Notes under the pieces: model-generated
Told to the model about the DNA's origin: nothing
The model's database searches: none
What the model saw: the letters and a program-made list of their open reading frames with translations, nothing else
NCBI RefSeq assembly: GCF_030371825.1
Contig: NZ_JAUDDM010000005.1
Direction: 5' to 3' (one strand)
Origin: Collinsella sp944321445
GTDB taxonomy: Bacteria; Actinomycetota; Coriobacteriia; Coriobacteriales; Coriobacteriaceae
Length of the DNA stretch: 64,000 nt
Shown here: positions 34,147-43,336 of the stretch, piece after piece
Position numbering within the stretch: position 1 is the first letter of the stretch
Layout: each line of letters begins with the position of its first letter
Program-made: the position numbers and the translations under genes

Positions 34147-35058
34147 CTATGACGCCTCGGGGACTGCACGGTATGCCTGCCACGCCCGGGCAAGCGCGCG
34201 ATAGCGCTCAGCGTAGCGGCTGCCGCGCTGCCAGATGAGGGCGAAGTCGTGCTCGATTGCAAAGTCAGCAGGCGTGATATCGACGAGCTCTTCTGCAGCG
34301 AGTTCCCGCTCGACGGCGACACGATAGAGGAAGCTGATACCTGCTCCTGCGGTGACACACGCCTTGATGGCTGGGATGCTCGCGAGTTCAAGCGTCCCGG
34401 CAAAGTCGTCAACTCCCAGGTCGCGTGCAGCCAGATGCTTTTCGAGAATCTCGCGGGTTCCGGATCCCGGCTCGCGAAGAACAAGATGCCATCCAAGCAG
34501 ATCACGGATGGACGCGGGGCGTCCGGAAGGCGCCGCATCGGCTGCCGCCACGGCAACGTAGGGTTCGTGCGAAAAGACTGCGCTGTCGAATACGCTCCGG
34601 TCAAATGAGCCTTCCACCAGGGCAAAATCGATATCGCCCCGATCGATGAGCGCAACGAGCTCCGCTGTGTTACCCGTGCGCATGCAGATGCGTTCGTCGG
34701 GATGACGCCTCAGGTGCTCAGCCAAGATGCGCGGCGCAGCGAAGTCGGCAACGGTGCGCGTGCAGCCGAAGCGCAGGGATGGGCGCGCACTGTCGGCAAC
34801 CGCAAGCGCGTCGAGTTCCGCTCGCAGCCGCGTATCGTCGTTTTCTGCCACATCGAGCGCACGGTAGATCAACTCTCCGGCAGCCGTGGGCTCAATTCCA
34901 CGTCCGACCTTGGCAAACAAAGCGCACCCATAGTTCTGCTCCAACTGCCGAATGTGCTGCGAAACCGCCGGCTGGGTGATGTGCAGCGCCTCCGCTGCCC
35001 GCGTGAAGCTGCGCAGCCTATACACCGCCAAAAACGTTTGTGCCCGATAATCCAGCAT
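34147..35058 (-). CDS. LysR family transcriptional regulator
   Basis: The 303-residue protein has the LysR helix-turn-helix (SFTRAAEALHITQPAVSQHI at 17-36) and a substrate-binding domain from about 90 (SLRFGCTRTVADFAAPRILA). It is divergent from a YeiH-type membrane protein gene, as yeiE is from yeiH in E. coli. It probably controls that gene from the shared 143-base gap, where an ACTTAT/ATAAGT inverted repeat is seen. GGGGAGGG precedes the ATG. The inducer is unknown. Confidence 0.9.
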   Translation of the reverse strand: MLDYRAQTFLAVYRLRSFTRAAEALHITQPAVSQHIRQLEQNYGCALFAKVGRGIEPTAAGELIYRALDVAENDDTRLRAELDALAVADSARPSLRFGCTRTVADFAAPRILAEHLRRHPDERICMRTGNTAELVALIDRGDIDFALVEGSFDRSVFDSAVFSHEPYVAVAAADAAPSGRPASIRDLLGWHLVLREPGSGTREILEKHLAARDLGVDDFAGTLELASIPAIKACVTAGAGISFLYRVAVERELAAEELVDITPADFAIEHDFALIWQRGSRYAERYRALARAWQAYRAVPEAS

Positions 35059-35106
35059 CCTGCCCTCCCCGTGAAATAAGGACAGAGGTCATTTCACATC
35101 ACGAAT

Positions 35107-35124
35107 ACTTATCAGTCCATAAGT
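35107..35124. promoter_or_regulatory. Candidate LysR binding site
   Basis: ACTTAT (35107-35112) and ATAAGT (35119-35124) are an inverted repeat with a 6-base spacer, in the usual T-N11-A form, between the divergent LysR and YeiH genes. Confidence 0.55.
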
Positions 35125-35201
35125 AAACGGCTTGGAATCATTATAACTACAGCGTATAGCATGTGAGCAGCAGATAAATCGCCAGCGGAAGGATACGCGG
35201 T

Positions 35202-36254
35202 ATGGAATTGGTCAAAAACTTCGGCTCAATGTGGAAAGGCGTGCTGTTCGCGCTGGTCATCGCGGTGCCGGCGTGGTTGCTCGGCAAGCAGTTCGAGGTG
35301 ATCGGCGGCCCGGTGTTTGCGATTCTCATTGGTATGGTGCTCGCGCTCGTAGTGCCCGAATCCGCCGGAGCGCCCCTGCAGAAGGGCATCAAATTCACTT
35401 CGAAGAAGGTTCTGCAGTACGCGGTGATCCTGCTTGGCTTCGGCCTCAACCTCGCGCAGATCGCCCAGGTGGGCACGATGTCGCTGCCCATTATCATCTC
35501 AACCATCACCACGTCGCTCGTCGTGTCGTTCATACTGTGCCGAGCGCTGAACATTCCGGGCAAGATTTCCACGCTCATCGGCGTGGGCTCCTCCATCTGC
35601 GGCGGCTCGGCCATCGCGGCCACCGCGCCGGTCATCGATGCCGACGACGAGGAAATCGCCCAGGCCATCAGCGTCATCTTCCTGTTCAACGTCATCGCGG
35701 CGCTCATTTTCCCCACGCTCGGCGGCATGCTCGGCCTTTCCAACGAGGGCTTCGGCCTGTTTGCGGGCACCGCGGTGAACGACACCTCGTCGGTCACGGC
35801 CGCAGCTGCGGCGTGGGACGGCATGCACGCCGGCGCCAACACCCTTGATGCGGCGACCATCGTCAAGCTCACGCGCACACTCGCCATCATTCCCATCACG
35901 CTCGCACTCGCATTCTGGCAGGTGCGCCAGGCCAAGTGCGCCGCAGCGACGGGGGAGGGCTCCGGCGAGGCGGCCGGCACCTTCGACCTCAAGAAGATCT
36001 TCCCGTTCTTCATCATCTTCTTCGTGCTGGCGAGCGTTATCACCACCGTATTCGCCCTGCCGGCGGCGGTGACCGCCCCCATCAAGGAACTCTCCAAGTT
36101 CTTCATCATCATGGCCATGGCGGCCATCGGCTTCAACACCAATATCGTCAAACTCGTCCGCACGGGCGGCAAGCCGATCCTCATGGGCCTCGTCTGTTGG
36201 ATCGCCATCGCGGCGGTGTCCCTGGGCATGCAGCACGTGCTCGGAATCTGGTAA
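35202..36254 (+). CDS. YeiH/UPF0324 family membrane protein (putative anion exporter)
   Basis: The 350-residue protein has about ten membrane helices and the family motif LIGVGSSICGGSAIAATAPV near 125-144, plus FAGTAVNDTSSVTAAAAAW near 186-204. The family, annotated as putative sulfate exporters, has no firm function. GGAAGG precedes the ATG. The gene is divergent from a LysR regulator that likely controls it, and ends in a palindromic hairpin. Confidence 0.88.
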   Translation: MELVKNFGSMWKGVLFALVIAVPAWLLGKQFEVIGGPVFAILIGMVLALVVPESAGAPLQKGIKFTSKKVLQYAVILLGFGLNLAQIAQVGTMSLPIIISTITTSLVVSFILCRALNIPGKISTLIGVGSSICGGSAIAATAPVIDADDEEIAQAISVIFLFNVIAALIFPTLGGMLGLSNEGFGLFAGTAVNDTSSVTAAAAAWDGMHAGANTLDAATIVKLTRTLAIIPITLALAFWQVRQAKCAAATGEGSGEAAGTFDLKKIFPFFIIFFVLASVITTVFALPAAVTAPIKELSKFFIIMAMAAIGFNTNIVKLVRTGGKPILMGLVCWIAIAAVSLGMQHVLGIW

Positions 36255-36305
36255 CCAAAGCCGAATCCGAGCTTATTGAGGAAAACAACACTATCTACCT
36301 GCGAA

Positions 36306-36335
36306 AGGCAACCGCCAGGCGCCTGGCGGTTGCCT
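36306..36335. terminator. Perfect 30-bp palindrome after the YeiH gene
   Basis: AGGCAACCGCCAGGC and its exact mirror at 36321-36335 form a loopless 15-bp inverted repeat about 50 bases after the stop. It probably ends the transcript, though the T tract is weak. Confidence 0.7.
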
Positions 36336-36440
36336 GCGTTTCGCCCTAAAATGCAGCCCTGCGGTTGGTAGAATGGGCTTCGCGGCGCCTGCATACTGGA
36401 GATGCCGGCAAGCATTGCAGCCCCAATCGAAAGGCCGACC

Positions 36441-37475
36441 ATGAGCTTTCGCGACAACCTCCAGCACCTGCGTGCCACGCGCAACATGACCCAAGAGCAG
36501 CTCGCCATGCTGCTTGGCGTATCCCGTCAATCGGTAACCAAGTGGGAGGCAGAAAAGAGCTATCCCGAGATGGACAAGCTCCTCAAGCTCTGCCAGATCT
36601 TCGAATGTACGCTCGACGATCTCGTACAGGGCGACCTGACCGGCCGAGCGCTCGAGCCCAAGGCGGCATCTATCCCCGCCGGTCCGCCGACCGACATCTG
36701 CGGCTACGACGAGCATCAACGCATGATGGCTTGGAAGGTCCCCACGGGCGTTGCGACCATCCTGGTCGGCATCGCCATCGGGCTGTTCTTTGAAGGCGCG
36801 GTCGACTTGGCTTCGGTGGGAGCGCGCGACGGCCTCTTCGTCATCATTGTCCTTGCAGGTATCCTCGTCGGCCTTGCGTTCCTTGTCCCCGCCGGCATGG
36901 ATCATTCCGCGTTCATCAAGGCGCACCCTTTCGTCGAGGACTTCTACACCGAGGATGATCGCCTGGGCGCACGCAAATCGTTTACGGTCGGCCTCATCAT
37001 GGGCATCGCCCTCATTTTTGTGGGTATCGGCTGCCTGGTCATGCTCGAGGAGATGGCCACCGAAAACGTTGCCCTGTTCTTCCTGCTGTTTTTCATCGCG
37101 CTGGGCGTGTGGAACATCATCCACTATGGCATGCTGCTCGGCCGCACTGATATCGCAGAATACAACCGTTCCGTTGCGGAGGACCTCGAGGTCGAGGACA
37201 TCGTCAGCGCGCAGCTGGACGACGAGCGCCGTGAGGCTTTGCTGGCGAGCAAGCGTGCCGACCAGAAGATCGGGGCGGTGTGCGGTGCCATCATGATCGT
37301 GGCCACCATCATCGCCTTTGTGCTGCTGTTCGCACCGGTGCTGTCTTCTCCCGACCCCGACGCCTTCGAGCCACTCGGCACCTCGTCTGCATGGTTTTGG
37401 GTCGCATGGCCCATCGGCGGCATGATCTGCGGCATTGTGACCATCCTTATGAAGGCTTTCGGCAAGCAAGGGTGA
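36441..37475 (+). CDS. XRE-type helix-turn-helix protein with membrane domain
   Basis: The 344-residue protein begins with an XRE DNA-binding domain (LRATRNMTQEQLAMLLGVSR then QSVTKWEAEKSYPEM, about 7-60). Four or more hydrophobic helices follow in two groups (about 97-150 and 180-230) and again near the C-terminus (about 280-340). A soluble loop with EDLEVEDIVSAQLDDERREA lies between. Such membrane-bound regulators may sense envelope state, but no family function is known. GAAAGG is upstream of the ATG. An earlier in-frame ATG at 36402 has no good site. There is no obvious partner gene. Confidence 0.8.
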   Translation: MSFRDNLQHLRATRNMTQEQLAMLLGVSRQSVTKWEAEKSYPEMDKLLKLCQIFECTLDDLVQGDLTGRALEPKAASIPAGPPTDICGYDEHQRMMAWKVPTGVATILVGIAIGLFFEGAVDLASVGARDGLFVIIVLAGILVGLAFLVPAGMDHSAFIKAHPFVEDFYTEDDRLGARKSFTVGLIMGIALIFVGIGCLVMLEEMATENVALFFLLFFIALGVWNIIHYGMLLGRTDIAEYNRSVAEDLEVEDIVSAQLDDERREALLASKRADQKIGAVCGAIMIVATIIAFVLLFAPVLSSPDPDAFEPLGTSSAWFWVAWPIGGMICGIVTILMKAFGKQG

Positions 37476-37677
37476 CAAGATGGGGGCGGGTCAATTTGTG
37501 TCGCTGCGGACAACGCCAACGGTCACTGCACGCCGCTAAAGTGAGCAAATCGGCCGCTGCTCCAAAGTTATCCACCGCCTACCAATTTCTGCGTATAGAT
37601 ATGTCTCCGTACGGGTTTACTGGTTGTATCAAGATTGGCAACCGCGCCACGAGGCGCCTGACAGCTAGGAGGCCATC

Positions 37678-37983
37678 ATGGGACTGAAGGCTGACGAGAC
37701 GATATCCTTGAACTTCGAGGAGCTCCTCAACTACCTGCGCTCCAAGACCCGCGTGTTCATGGACGTCGAAGGCGACCAGTATTACATCACGCACACCGAC
37801 GGGTATTGGCGCGTCCAGGATTGTTCGCAGCTGAACGACAAGGGTCGTTTCACCGACTGCTCCGAGCTCGTGACCACGCTGTCCGAGCTTGCTGAGCTCC
37901 CGTGGCGTGACGGCAAGAGCCTGCACGACCTCTGTGATTCCGCAACGTTCTTCGAGTCGATCCAAGAGGGCTGGGAGCAGTAG
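37678..37983 (+). CDS. Conserved-looking small acidic protein of unknown function
   Basis: The 101-residue soluble protein is acidic, with no signal peptide, helix bundle or motif that I recognise (opening MGLKADETISLNFEELLNYL, a Tyr-rich middle with DQYYITHTDGYWRVQD, closing TFFESIQEGWEQ). It is supported as real by an AGGAGG ribosome site 6 bases before the ATG, codon choice like its neighbours and a strong terminator 30 bases after the stop. It stands alone. I do not assign a function. Confidence 0.75.
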   Translation: MGLKADETISLNFEELLNYLRSKTRVFMDVEGDQYYITHTDGYWRVQDCSQLNDKGRFTDCSELVTTLSELAELPWRDGKSLHDLCDSATFFESIQEGWEQ

Positions 37984-38013
37984 CTCCTCGAAGCGATTTC
38001 GCCTTTCCCCCGG

Positions 38014-38049
38014 CACCCGCCGATGCACGCGCGTCGGCGGGTGTTTTTT
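38014..38049 (+). terminator. Rho-independent terminator after the 101-residue protein gene
   Basis: CACCCGCCGA (38014-38023) pairs with TCGGCGGGTG (38034-38043), followed by TTTTTT. Confidence 0.92.
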
Positions 38050-38079
38050 CGCGCATGTTTTTCGACAGAATGCGCGGAG

Positions 38080-38273
38080 TAGACAATTTGGGTCGATATG
38101 CATTTTCGGAAGCGGATTTCGGCGCTCGGGCACACGCCGGTGACCGCCAAAATGTTGCGGATGGACACCGCAGTGGCTTTCAGGGATATCTTTTCGGGCG
38201 TGTTGGACGATTCGACAGTCTGACGGGCATGCTTAATATTCAGCCAAAAATGCATATCGACCATATTTGTCTA
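38080..38273. repeat. Paired inverted-repeat element, family 1
   Basis: The arm at 38080-38106 (TAGACAATTTGGGTCGATAT then GCATTTT) pairs with 38246-38273, whose reverse complement begins TAGACAAATATGGTCGATAT. The inner 16 bases are identical and the arms are 139 bases apart. It lies between a terminator and the marR promoter. The rest of the 37984-38357 gap holds only those. Confidence 0.88.
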
Positions 38274-38289
38274 GAATGCCTGCTCCTCG

Positions 38290-38337
38290 TTGACGTTTAT
38301 CCGAAATCGGACTAACATGACTCGCCGAATAGTCCGA
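38290..38337 (+). promoter_or_regulatory. marR promoter with candidate MarR operator
   Basis: TTGACG (38290-38295) and TAACAT (38313-38318) are 17 bases apart. TCGGACTA (38307-38314) and TAGTCCGA (38330-38337), a perfect 8-bp inverted repeat, covers the -10, a position suited to repression by the MarR protein encoded downstream. Confidence 0.65.
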
Positions 38338-38357
38338 AACCAGACGTTTGGAGCGCT

Positions 38358-38909
38358 ATGGAAGCAACTGAGCCGCGTCCAGAGCAAGAAGGGGCTGTGC
38401 AGGCGGCCGCGCCAGAAGATCCACGAGCCTTGGACTATCTCTACAAGGAGGCGGACCGGGTCTACTACGGTCTCGCGCGCCGTTGCGGCCTTTCCACTTG
38501 CGCGTACTGGATGGTCTACGACATCGACCGCAGGGGAGGCGAACTTGCTCTGCGCGAGCTCACCGAGCTGTGGTCCTACAGCAAACAGACCATCAACTCC
38601 GCCATCAAGACGCTCGAAGCCAAAGGTCTTATCACCTTGGAGTACGTCGAGGGCAGCCGAAAAAACAAGGTCGCGATCCTCACGCCGGAAGGTCGTGCGT
38701 TCACGGAGCGCTACATCAGACCCGGTCAGGAAGCCGAGCGGCGCGCGTTCTGCACGTTGTCCCCACAGGATCGCAAGGCCCTGCTCGATCTGGCGCGCGC
38801 CTATACGCAGGCGCTCACCGAAGAGGTTGGCCGCATCGAAGATGAGCTGGATAACGGGGACAAGGCCGCAGCACACGACGACGCAGCACAGGAGGGAACA
38901 CGGGCATGA
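38358..38909 (+). CDS. MarR family transcriptional regulator
   Basis: The 183-residue protein has a winged helix-turn-helix (LALRELTELWSYSKQTINSA, wing LITLEYVEGSRKNKVAILT) with a 35-residue N-terminal extension rich in Ala, Glu and Pro. It overlaps the first exporter gene by 4 bases (ATGA), so it is made together with the exporter it probably represses. An inverted repeat covers its own promoter. GGAGCG precedes the ATG. The inducer is unknown, perhaps an exported compound. Confidence 0.87.
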   Translation: MEATEPRPEQEGAVQAAAPEDPRALDYLYKEADRVYYGLARRCGLSTCAYWMVYDIDRRGGELALRELTELWSYSKQTINSAIKTLEAKGLITLEYVEGSRKNKVAILTPEGRAFTERYIRPGQEAERRAFCTLSPQDRKALLDLARAYTQALTEEVGRIEDELDNGDKAAAHDDAAQEGTRA

Positions 38910-40651
38910 GGCTGCTGTTACGGTTTCTCAAGCCATACAAAAAGCTGGTGGCGATCACGTTGCTGGTGCTGCTCATCGACAACACAGGCACGCTGCTTGT
39001 GCCTACGATGCTCGCCAACATGGTCAACACGGGCATCGTCTCGGGCAGTCTCGACCACATTTTGAGCGGCGGTGTCCTCATGCTGGGCGCCTCGATGCTC
39101 GCAAGCGGTGGTGCGCTCACCGGCGCGTACCTGTCGGCGCGACTTTCATCCAACGTGGGGCGCGATATCCGTAACGCTATCTACGACAGCTCGCTGGCGT
39201 TTTCCGGCAGCGATTTCGAGCGCTTCGGCACCGGTTCCATGATCACCCGCAGTTTAAACGACATCAACGTCGTACAGCAGTCCATCATCGCCACCATCCA
39301 AATGGTGCTTCCCTTGCCGTTTTTGTGCGTGGTCGGCATCGTCATGGCATGCCTGATCGACTGGCAGATGGGCGCGCTGCTCGCCATCGTCACCTGTATC
39401 GTGCTCGTCATCGCGGCGATCACCATCAAAAATGCCGCGCCCATCTTCATGCGCCTGCAGTCACTCATCGACCGCATGAACGTCGTGCTGCGCGAAAGCA
39501 TCATCGGTGTCCGCGTCATTCGCGCCTTCACCAAGGAGCGCCACGAGGAGCGTCGCCTGGACGACGTCTTTTCCACCTACGCCAACTCCGCCATCAAGGT
39601 GAACATGATGTTCGCGGGCGTCGACGCAGCAACGTTTTTCATCATGAATCTCACCGAGGTCATCATCCTGTGGCTCGGCGGCGACCGCGTGGGCGCGCAT
39701 GCCATGGAAATCGCTAGCATCTCGGCGGTGCTTGAGTACGCCATGCTCATCCTGTTCTATGTCATGGCGGCACAGATGGTGGTCCTCACCCTGCCGCGCG
39801 CCAAGGCCTGCTTGGACCGTGCGGCCGAGGTCATCGACCTCAAGCCCGAGATCGCGGATCCCGACGGCGCGCCTGCGCTGGCAAAAGCCGGCGAATCGGA
39901 TACCGATGTCGTGGCGGCGTTCGACCACGCCACCTTCCGTTTCTCCGATGCGGATGAGGACACGCTGCACGACCTCAACTTCGCCTGCCGTCGCGGGCAG
40001 ACCACGGCCATCATAGGCTCCACGGGTTCGGGCAAGTCCACCGTCGCCAAGCTGTTGCTGCGCTTCCATGACGTCATCGACGGGTCGGTGCGCTTCTGCG
40101 GAACGGATATCCGCGACCTCACCCAGCATGACCTGCGCGATCGCATCGCCTATGTGCCGCAGAAGGCCTGGCTGTTCAGCGGAACCGTCGCAAGCAACCT
40201 GCGCTTTGGTAACAGTGACGCCACGGAGGCCCAGATGTGCCATGCGCTCGAGGTCGCCCAGGGCGGCTTCGTGTTCGATCTGCCCGACGGTCTGGAGTCC
40301 AAGGTCGCCCAGGGCGGCACGAACTTCTCCGGTGGCCAGCGCCAGCGCCTGTCCATCGCGCGCGCCCTCATGAAGCGCGCCGACCTGTACATCTTCGACG
40401 ACAGCTTCTCGGCGCTGGACTTCAAAACCGACGCCGCCCTGCGCCGGGCGCTCGTTCCCGAGACGCGCAACGCGGCGGTGCTCATCATCGCCCAGCGCAT
40501 CTCGACCATCCTGCATGCCGACCAGATTATCGTGCTCAAAGACGGCGTGGTACAGGGTATGGGAACGCACGACGAGCTTATGGAAACCTGCGAGGTCTAC
40601 CAAGCCATCGCCAATTCGCAGATGAAGGGAGGTGAGCAGGATGGCAACTAA
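38906..40651 (+). CDS. ABC exporter half-transporter A (degenerate ATP site)
   Basis: The 581-residue protein joins six membrane helices (about 10-300) to an ATPase domain with Walker A GSTGSGKST, a canonical signature FSGGQRQRLS and Walker B IFDDSFSALD, where Asp499 stands in the place of the catalytic glutamate. In heterodimeric exporters such as TM287/288, one subunit carries just this change. Its partner is the next gene. The substrate may be a drug, lipid or peptide. The ATG overlaps the marR stop. Confidence 0.9.
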   Translation: MRLLLRFLKPYKKLVAITLLVLLIDNTGTLLVPTMLANMVNTGIVSGSLDHILSGGVLMLGASMLASGGALTGAYLSARLSSNVGRDIRNAIYDSSLAFSGSDFERFGTGSMITRSLNDINVVQQSIIATIQMVLPLPFLCVVGIVMACLIDWQMGALLAIVTCIVLVIAAITIKNAAPIFMRLQSLIDRMNVVLRESIIGVRVIRAFTKERHEERRLDDVFSTYANSAIKVNMMFAGVDAATFFIMNLTEVIILWLGGDRVGAHAMEIASISAVLEYAMLILFYVMAAQMVVLTLPRAKACLDRAAEVIDLKPEIADPDGAPALAKAGESDTDVVAAFDHATFRFSDADEDTLHDLNFACRRGQTTAIIGSTGSGKSTVAKLLLRFHDVIDGSVRFCGTDIRDLTQHDLRDRIAYVPQKAWLFSGTVASNLRFGNSDATEAQMCHALEVAQGGFVFDLPDGLESKVAQGGTNFSGGQRQRLSIARALMKRADLYIFDDSFSALDFKTDAALRRALVPETRNAAVLIIAQRISTILHADQIIVLKDGVVQGMGTHDELMETCEVYQAIANSQMKGGEQDGN

Positions 40652-42560
40652 GCAGGTCGATACGAAGGAGGAAATCCTGTCCGGTATGTCCGAATTCGAC
40701 GAGAACGACCGTCTGGAAGCCCAGCGTGAGGAGCGCGCTCGCGAAGCTTTGGGCCTAGACGGTGACGACGAGCAGCCCGAGGTCCCGCGCGACATCGTCG
40801 CGACGATTCGTCGCCTGTGGAAAGAGGCGGCCGGCCAGCGCTGGCGCTTTGCCATCGTGCTCGTCTCGGTGGTGTGCTACACCGGCTTCAGCGTCGCGGC
40901 GCCTGCGTTCTCCGCACACGTCATCGACGTGCTGTGGGCCGATATCCAGGCCTCGTTCGCGGAAGGCCGCACCTTTGCGGTCACCTTCGAGCGCGGCGGC
41001 AAGGAAATCCTTGTCTACCTGGGCGTGTGGACGGCGGCATTCGCGTTCTACACCGCGCAGGTCTTCACCATGGCGGGCTTTGCCGAGCGCCTGAACCTCG
41101 CGCTGCGCAACCGCGTCGCGCAAAAGCTCAACCGCCTGCCGCTCGCGTTTTACGATGCGCACAAGCCGGGCGAGATCGTGAGCCGTGCCACCAACGATCT
41201 CGACAAGATGTCCGAGGTGCTGCAGACCGGCCTGCTGCGCCTGTTCACCGCGGTGGGCAGCGTCATCGGCGCCGTGATCATGATGTTCGTCTACAGCCCG
41301 CTGCTCGCCTGCATCTTCCTGGTGTTCTCGGTGATCGCCATGGCGCTCACCAAGTTTGCCGCCGGCAAGACCCTGGCACTCGCCGCCGAGCGCCAGATGT
41401 GGGTGGGTCACCTCACCGGAGCGGTGGAGGAGGCCTACAGCGGCCGCGTGATCATCCGTGCGTTCAACCGCGAGCAGGCAAGCTCCGAAGACATCCATCG
41501 TCTTTCCGACAAGCTCGCCGATGCGAGCCGTCGCGCGGATTTCTTCACCAACGCCGCGGCTCCGGGCATCCGCTTCATCGGGCGCCTCGCGCAGGTGATC
41601 ATCGCCATTATCGGCTGCGCCATGCTCATTGGCGGCCGTCTCACCGTGGGCACGTTCCAGGCCTTCTTCCAGTACATCATGCAGGCGTCCGAGCCCATGA
41701 CGCAGATGTCCATGACGGTGAACACGCTGCAAAGCGCACTAGCGTCGGTGGAGCGCGTGTTCGACATCCTGGACGAGCCCGAGATCGAGTCCGACCCGGC
41801 GCCCGAGCTCGCGCTCCATGTGGAGCAGCACGTGCACGGCCGCGTGGCCTTCGAGCACGTTCGCTTCGGCTACGACCCTGCCAAGCCACTCATGCGCGAC
41901 GTATCCTTTACGGCGGAGCCGGGCCAGAAGATCGCCATCGTGGGCGCGACGGGCGCCGGCAAGACGACGCTCATCAACCTGCTCATGCGCTTTTACGAGA
42001 TCGACGGTGGCCGTATCACGCTCGATGGTGTGGACACGCACGCCATGAGCCGCGCCGAGCTGCGCCAGAACTTCGGCATGGTGCTGCAGGACGCTTGGCT
42101 CTTCGACGGGACGATCGCCGAGAACATCGCCTACGGCTGCCCCGACGCCACGCGCGGCGAGATTGTGGCGGCGGCACGCGCGGCGCACGTGGACTTCTTT
42201 GTGCGCACGATGCCGCATGGCTACGACACGCACGTGGCCAACGACGCCGAAAACATCTCGCAAGGCCAGCGCCAGCTGCTCACCATCGCGCGTGCCATTC
42301 TGGCGAATCCCAAGATCCTCATCTTGGACGAGGCCACATCGAGCGTCGACACGCGCACCGAGCACGCCATCGTGCACGCGATGGAGGCGCTCATGCACGG
42401 ACGCACGAGCTTCGTGATCGCGCACCGCCTGTCCACCATCGTGGATGCGGACCTAATCTTGGTGATGGAAAAGGGCACGATCATCGAGCAGGGCACCCAC
42501 GCCGAGCTGCTCACAGCCGGCGGCGCCTACGCAGCGTTGTATAACTCCCAGTTCATGTAA
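40641..42560 (+). CDS. ABC exporter half-transporter B (catalytic ATP site)
   Basis: The 639-residue protein has a 50-residue charged N-terminus, six helices and an ATPase with Walker A GATGAGKTT, Walker B ILILDEATSSVD with Glu564, and a deviating signature ISQGQRQLLT. Together with subunit A this gives one full ATP site (this Walker B with the A signature) and one degenerate site, as expected of a heterodimer. GGGAGG at 40627-40632 supports ATG 40641 rather than the GTG at 40632. It overlaps gene A by 11 bases. Confidence 0.9.
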   Translation: MATKQVDTKEEILSGMSEFDENDRLEAQREERAREALGLDGDDEQPEVPRDIVATIRRLWKEAAGQRWRFAIVLVSVVCYTGFSVAAPAFSAHVIDVLWADIQASFAEGRTFAVTFERGGKEILVYLGVWTAAFAFYTAQVFTMAGFAERLNLALRNRVAQKLNRLPLAFYDAHKPGEIVSRATNDLDKMSEVLQTGLLRLFTAVGSVIGAVIMMFVYSPLLACIFLVFSVIAMALTKFAAGKTLALAAERQMWVGHLTGAVEEAYSGRVIIRAFNREQASSEDIHRLSDKLADASRRADFFTNAAAPGIRFIGRLAQVIIAIIGCAMLIGGRLTVGTFQAFFQYIMQASEPMTQMSMTVNTLQSALASVERVFDILDEPEIESDPAPELALHVEQHVHGRVAFEHVRFGYDPAKPLMRDVSFTAEPGQKIAIVGATGAGKTTLINLLMRFYEIDGGRITLDGVDTHAMSRAELRQNFGMVLQDAWLFDGTIAENIAYGCPDATRGEIVAAARAAHVDFFVRTMPHGYDTHVANDAENISQGQRQLLTIARAILANPKILILDEATSSVDTRTEHAIVHAMEALMHGRTSFVIAHRLSTIVDADLILVMEKGTIIEQGTHAELLTAGGAYAALYNSQFM

Positions 42561-42614
42561 GCCCGCCAAACGCCAAAAGTGGCCCGCCCCTAATTAGTTA
42601 ATTGGTTAAATTGG

Positions 42615-43184
42615 TTATAGGGTGCGCAGCCAGGAGAGGTAGGCGGCGGCGCTTGCTTCGAGCTCCTCGTCGCCGAGGCCGTTTTCGGTGCCGAACAGGC
42701 AGAACGGCTCGGGCTCGCAGGTGGCGCCCACGTAGTTCGCTGTGGCCCGGAAGGGGACGATGATCTCGGAGGGCGTGAAGCCGACGGTGCCCTCGGCGCA
42801 GTAGTTGCCCTCGATATCGCCAGCGCACATGGACACGGCGAACTTCTTGCCAGCGAGCTTGCGACCTGGCTCGCCGGGCGCGGCATCCTCGCCGCCGTAT
42901 GCCCAGCCGAAGCCGTAGACTTCATCGGTCCAGGTGCGCAGCAGTGCCGGCGCGCTGTACCAGTACACGGGGAACTGGAAGACGATGATGTCGTGCGCCT
43001 CGAGCGCGGCCCGTTCCGCCGCGATGCCGGCTTCGTCGAGCACGCCGCTCGGGTAGAGGGCATACAGGTCGCGCACGTCGAACTCGTCCGGATGCTTTGC
43101 GAGCTTCTCGGCCCAACGGCGGTTGACGCGGCTCGAGCCGGTAAGGTCGGGGTGTGCGATGACGACAAGGGTGGATGCTGCCAT
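42615..43184 (-). CDS. NAD(P)H-dependent oxidoreductase, flavodoxin fold
   Basis: The 189-residue protein resembles the MdaB/KefF quinone-reductase group: LVVIAHPDLTGSSRVNRRWA at the FMN phosphate site, DIIVFQFPVYWYSAPALLRT in the middle and KFAVSMCAGD later. These use FMN or FAD to reduce quinones or related acceptors. The start at 43184 follows GAAGGG. A perfect inverted repeat lies upstream. No operon partner is evident. Confidence 0.85.
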   Translation of the reverse strand: MAASTLVVIAHPDLTGSSRVNRRWAEKLAKHPDEFDVRDLYALYPSGVLDEAGIAAERAALEAHDIIVFQFPVYWYSAPALLRTWTDEVYGFGWAYGGEDAAPGEPGRKLAGKKFAVSMCAGDIEGNYCAEGTVGFTPSEIIVPFRATANYVGATCEPEPFCLFGTENGLGDEELEASAAAYLSWLRTL

Positions 43185-43229
43185 GGAGTTCCCTTCGTAT
43201 GGGGTTGATGCCTCCCATTGTCGCAGATT

Positions 43230-43277
43230 CCCGCCTGTGGGCGGAGTCGCCGCGCGGCTACTCCGCCCACAGGCGGG
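43230..43277. repeat. 18-bp perfect inverted repeat upstream of the reductase gene
   Basis: CCCGCCTGTGGGCGGAGT (43230-43247) has an exact reverse complement at 43260-43277, with a 12-base loop. It is about 45 bases before the reductase start and could be an operator, an attenuator or a second terminator of the esterase gene. Confidence 0.7.
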
Positions 43278-43303
43278 CAAAGGCTCCATCTCGTGCCCAA
43301 CAA

Positions 43304-43333
43304 AAAGCGCGGCCCCGCTTGGAGCCGCGCTTT
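43304..43333 (-). terminator. Rho-independent terminator after esterase 1
   Basis: AAAGCGCGGC (43304-43313) pairs with GCCGCGCTTT (43324-43333). On the minus strand it is followed by TTTTTGTTG. It lies 3 bases past the stop codon. Confidence 0.85.
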
Positions 43334-43336
43334 CGC

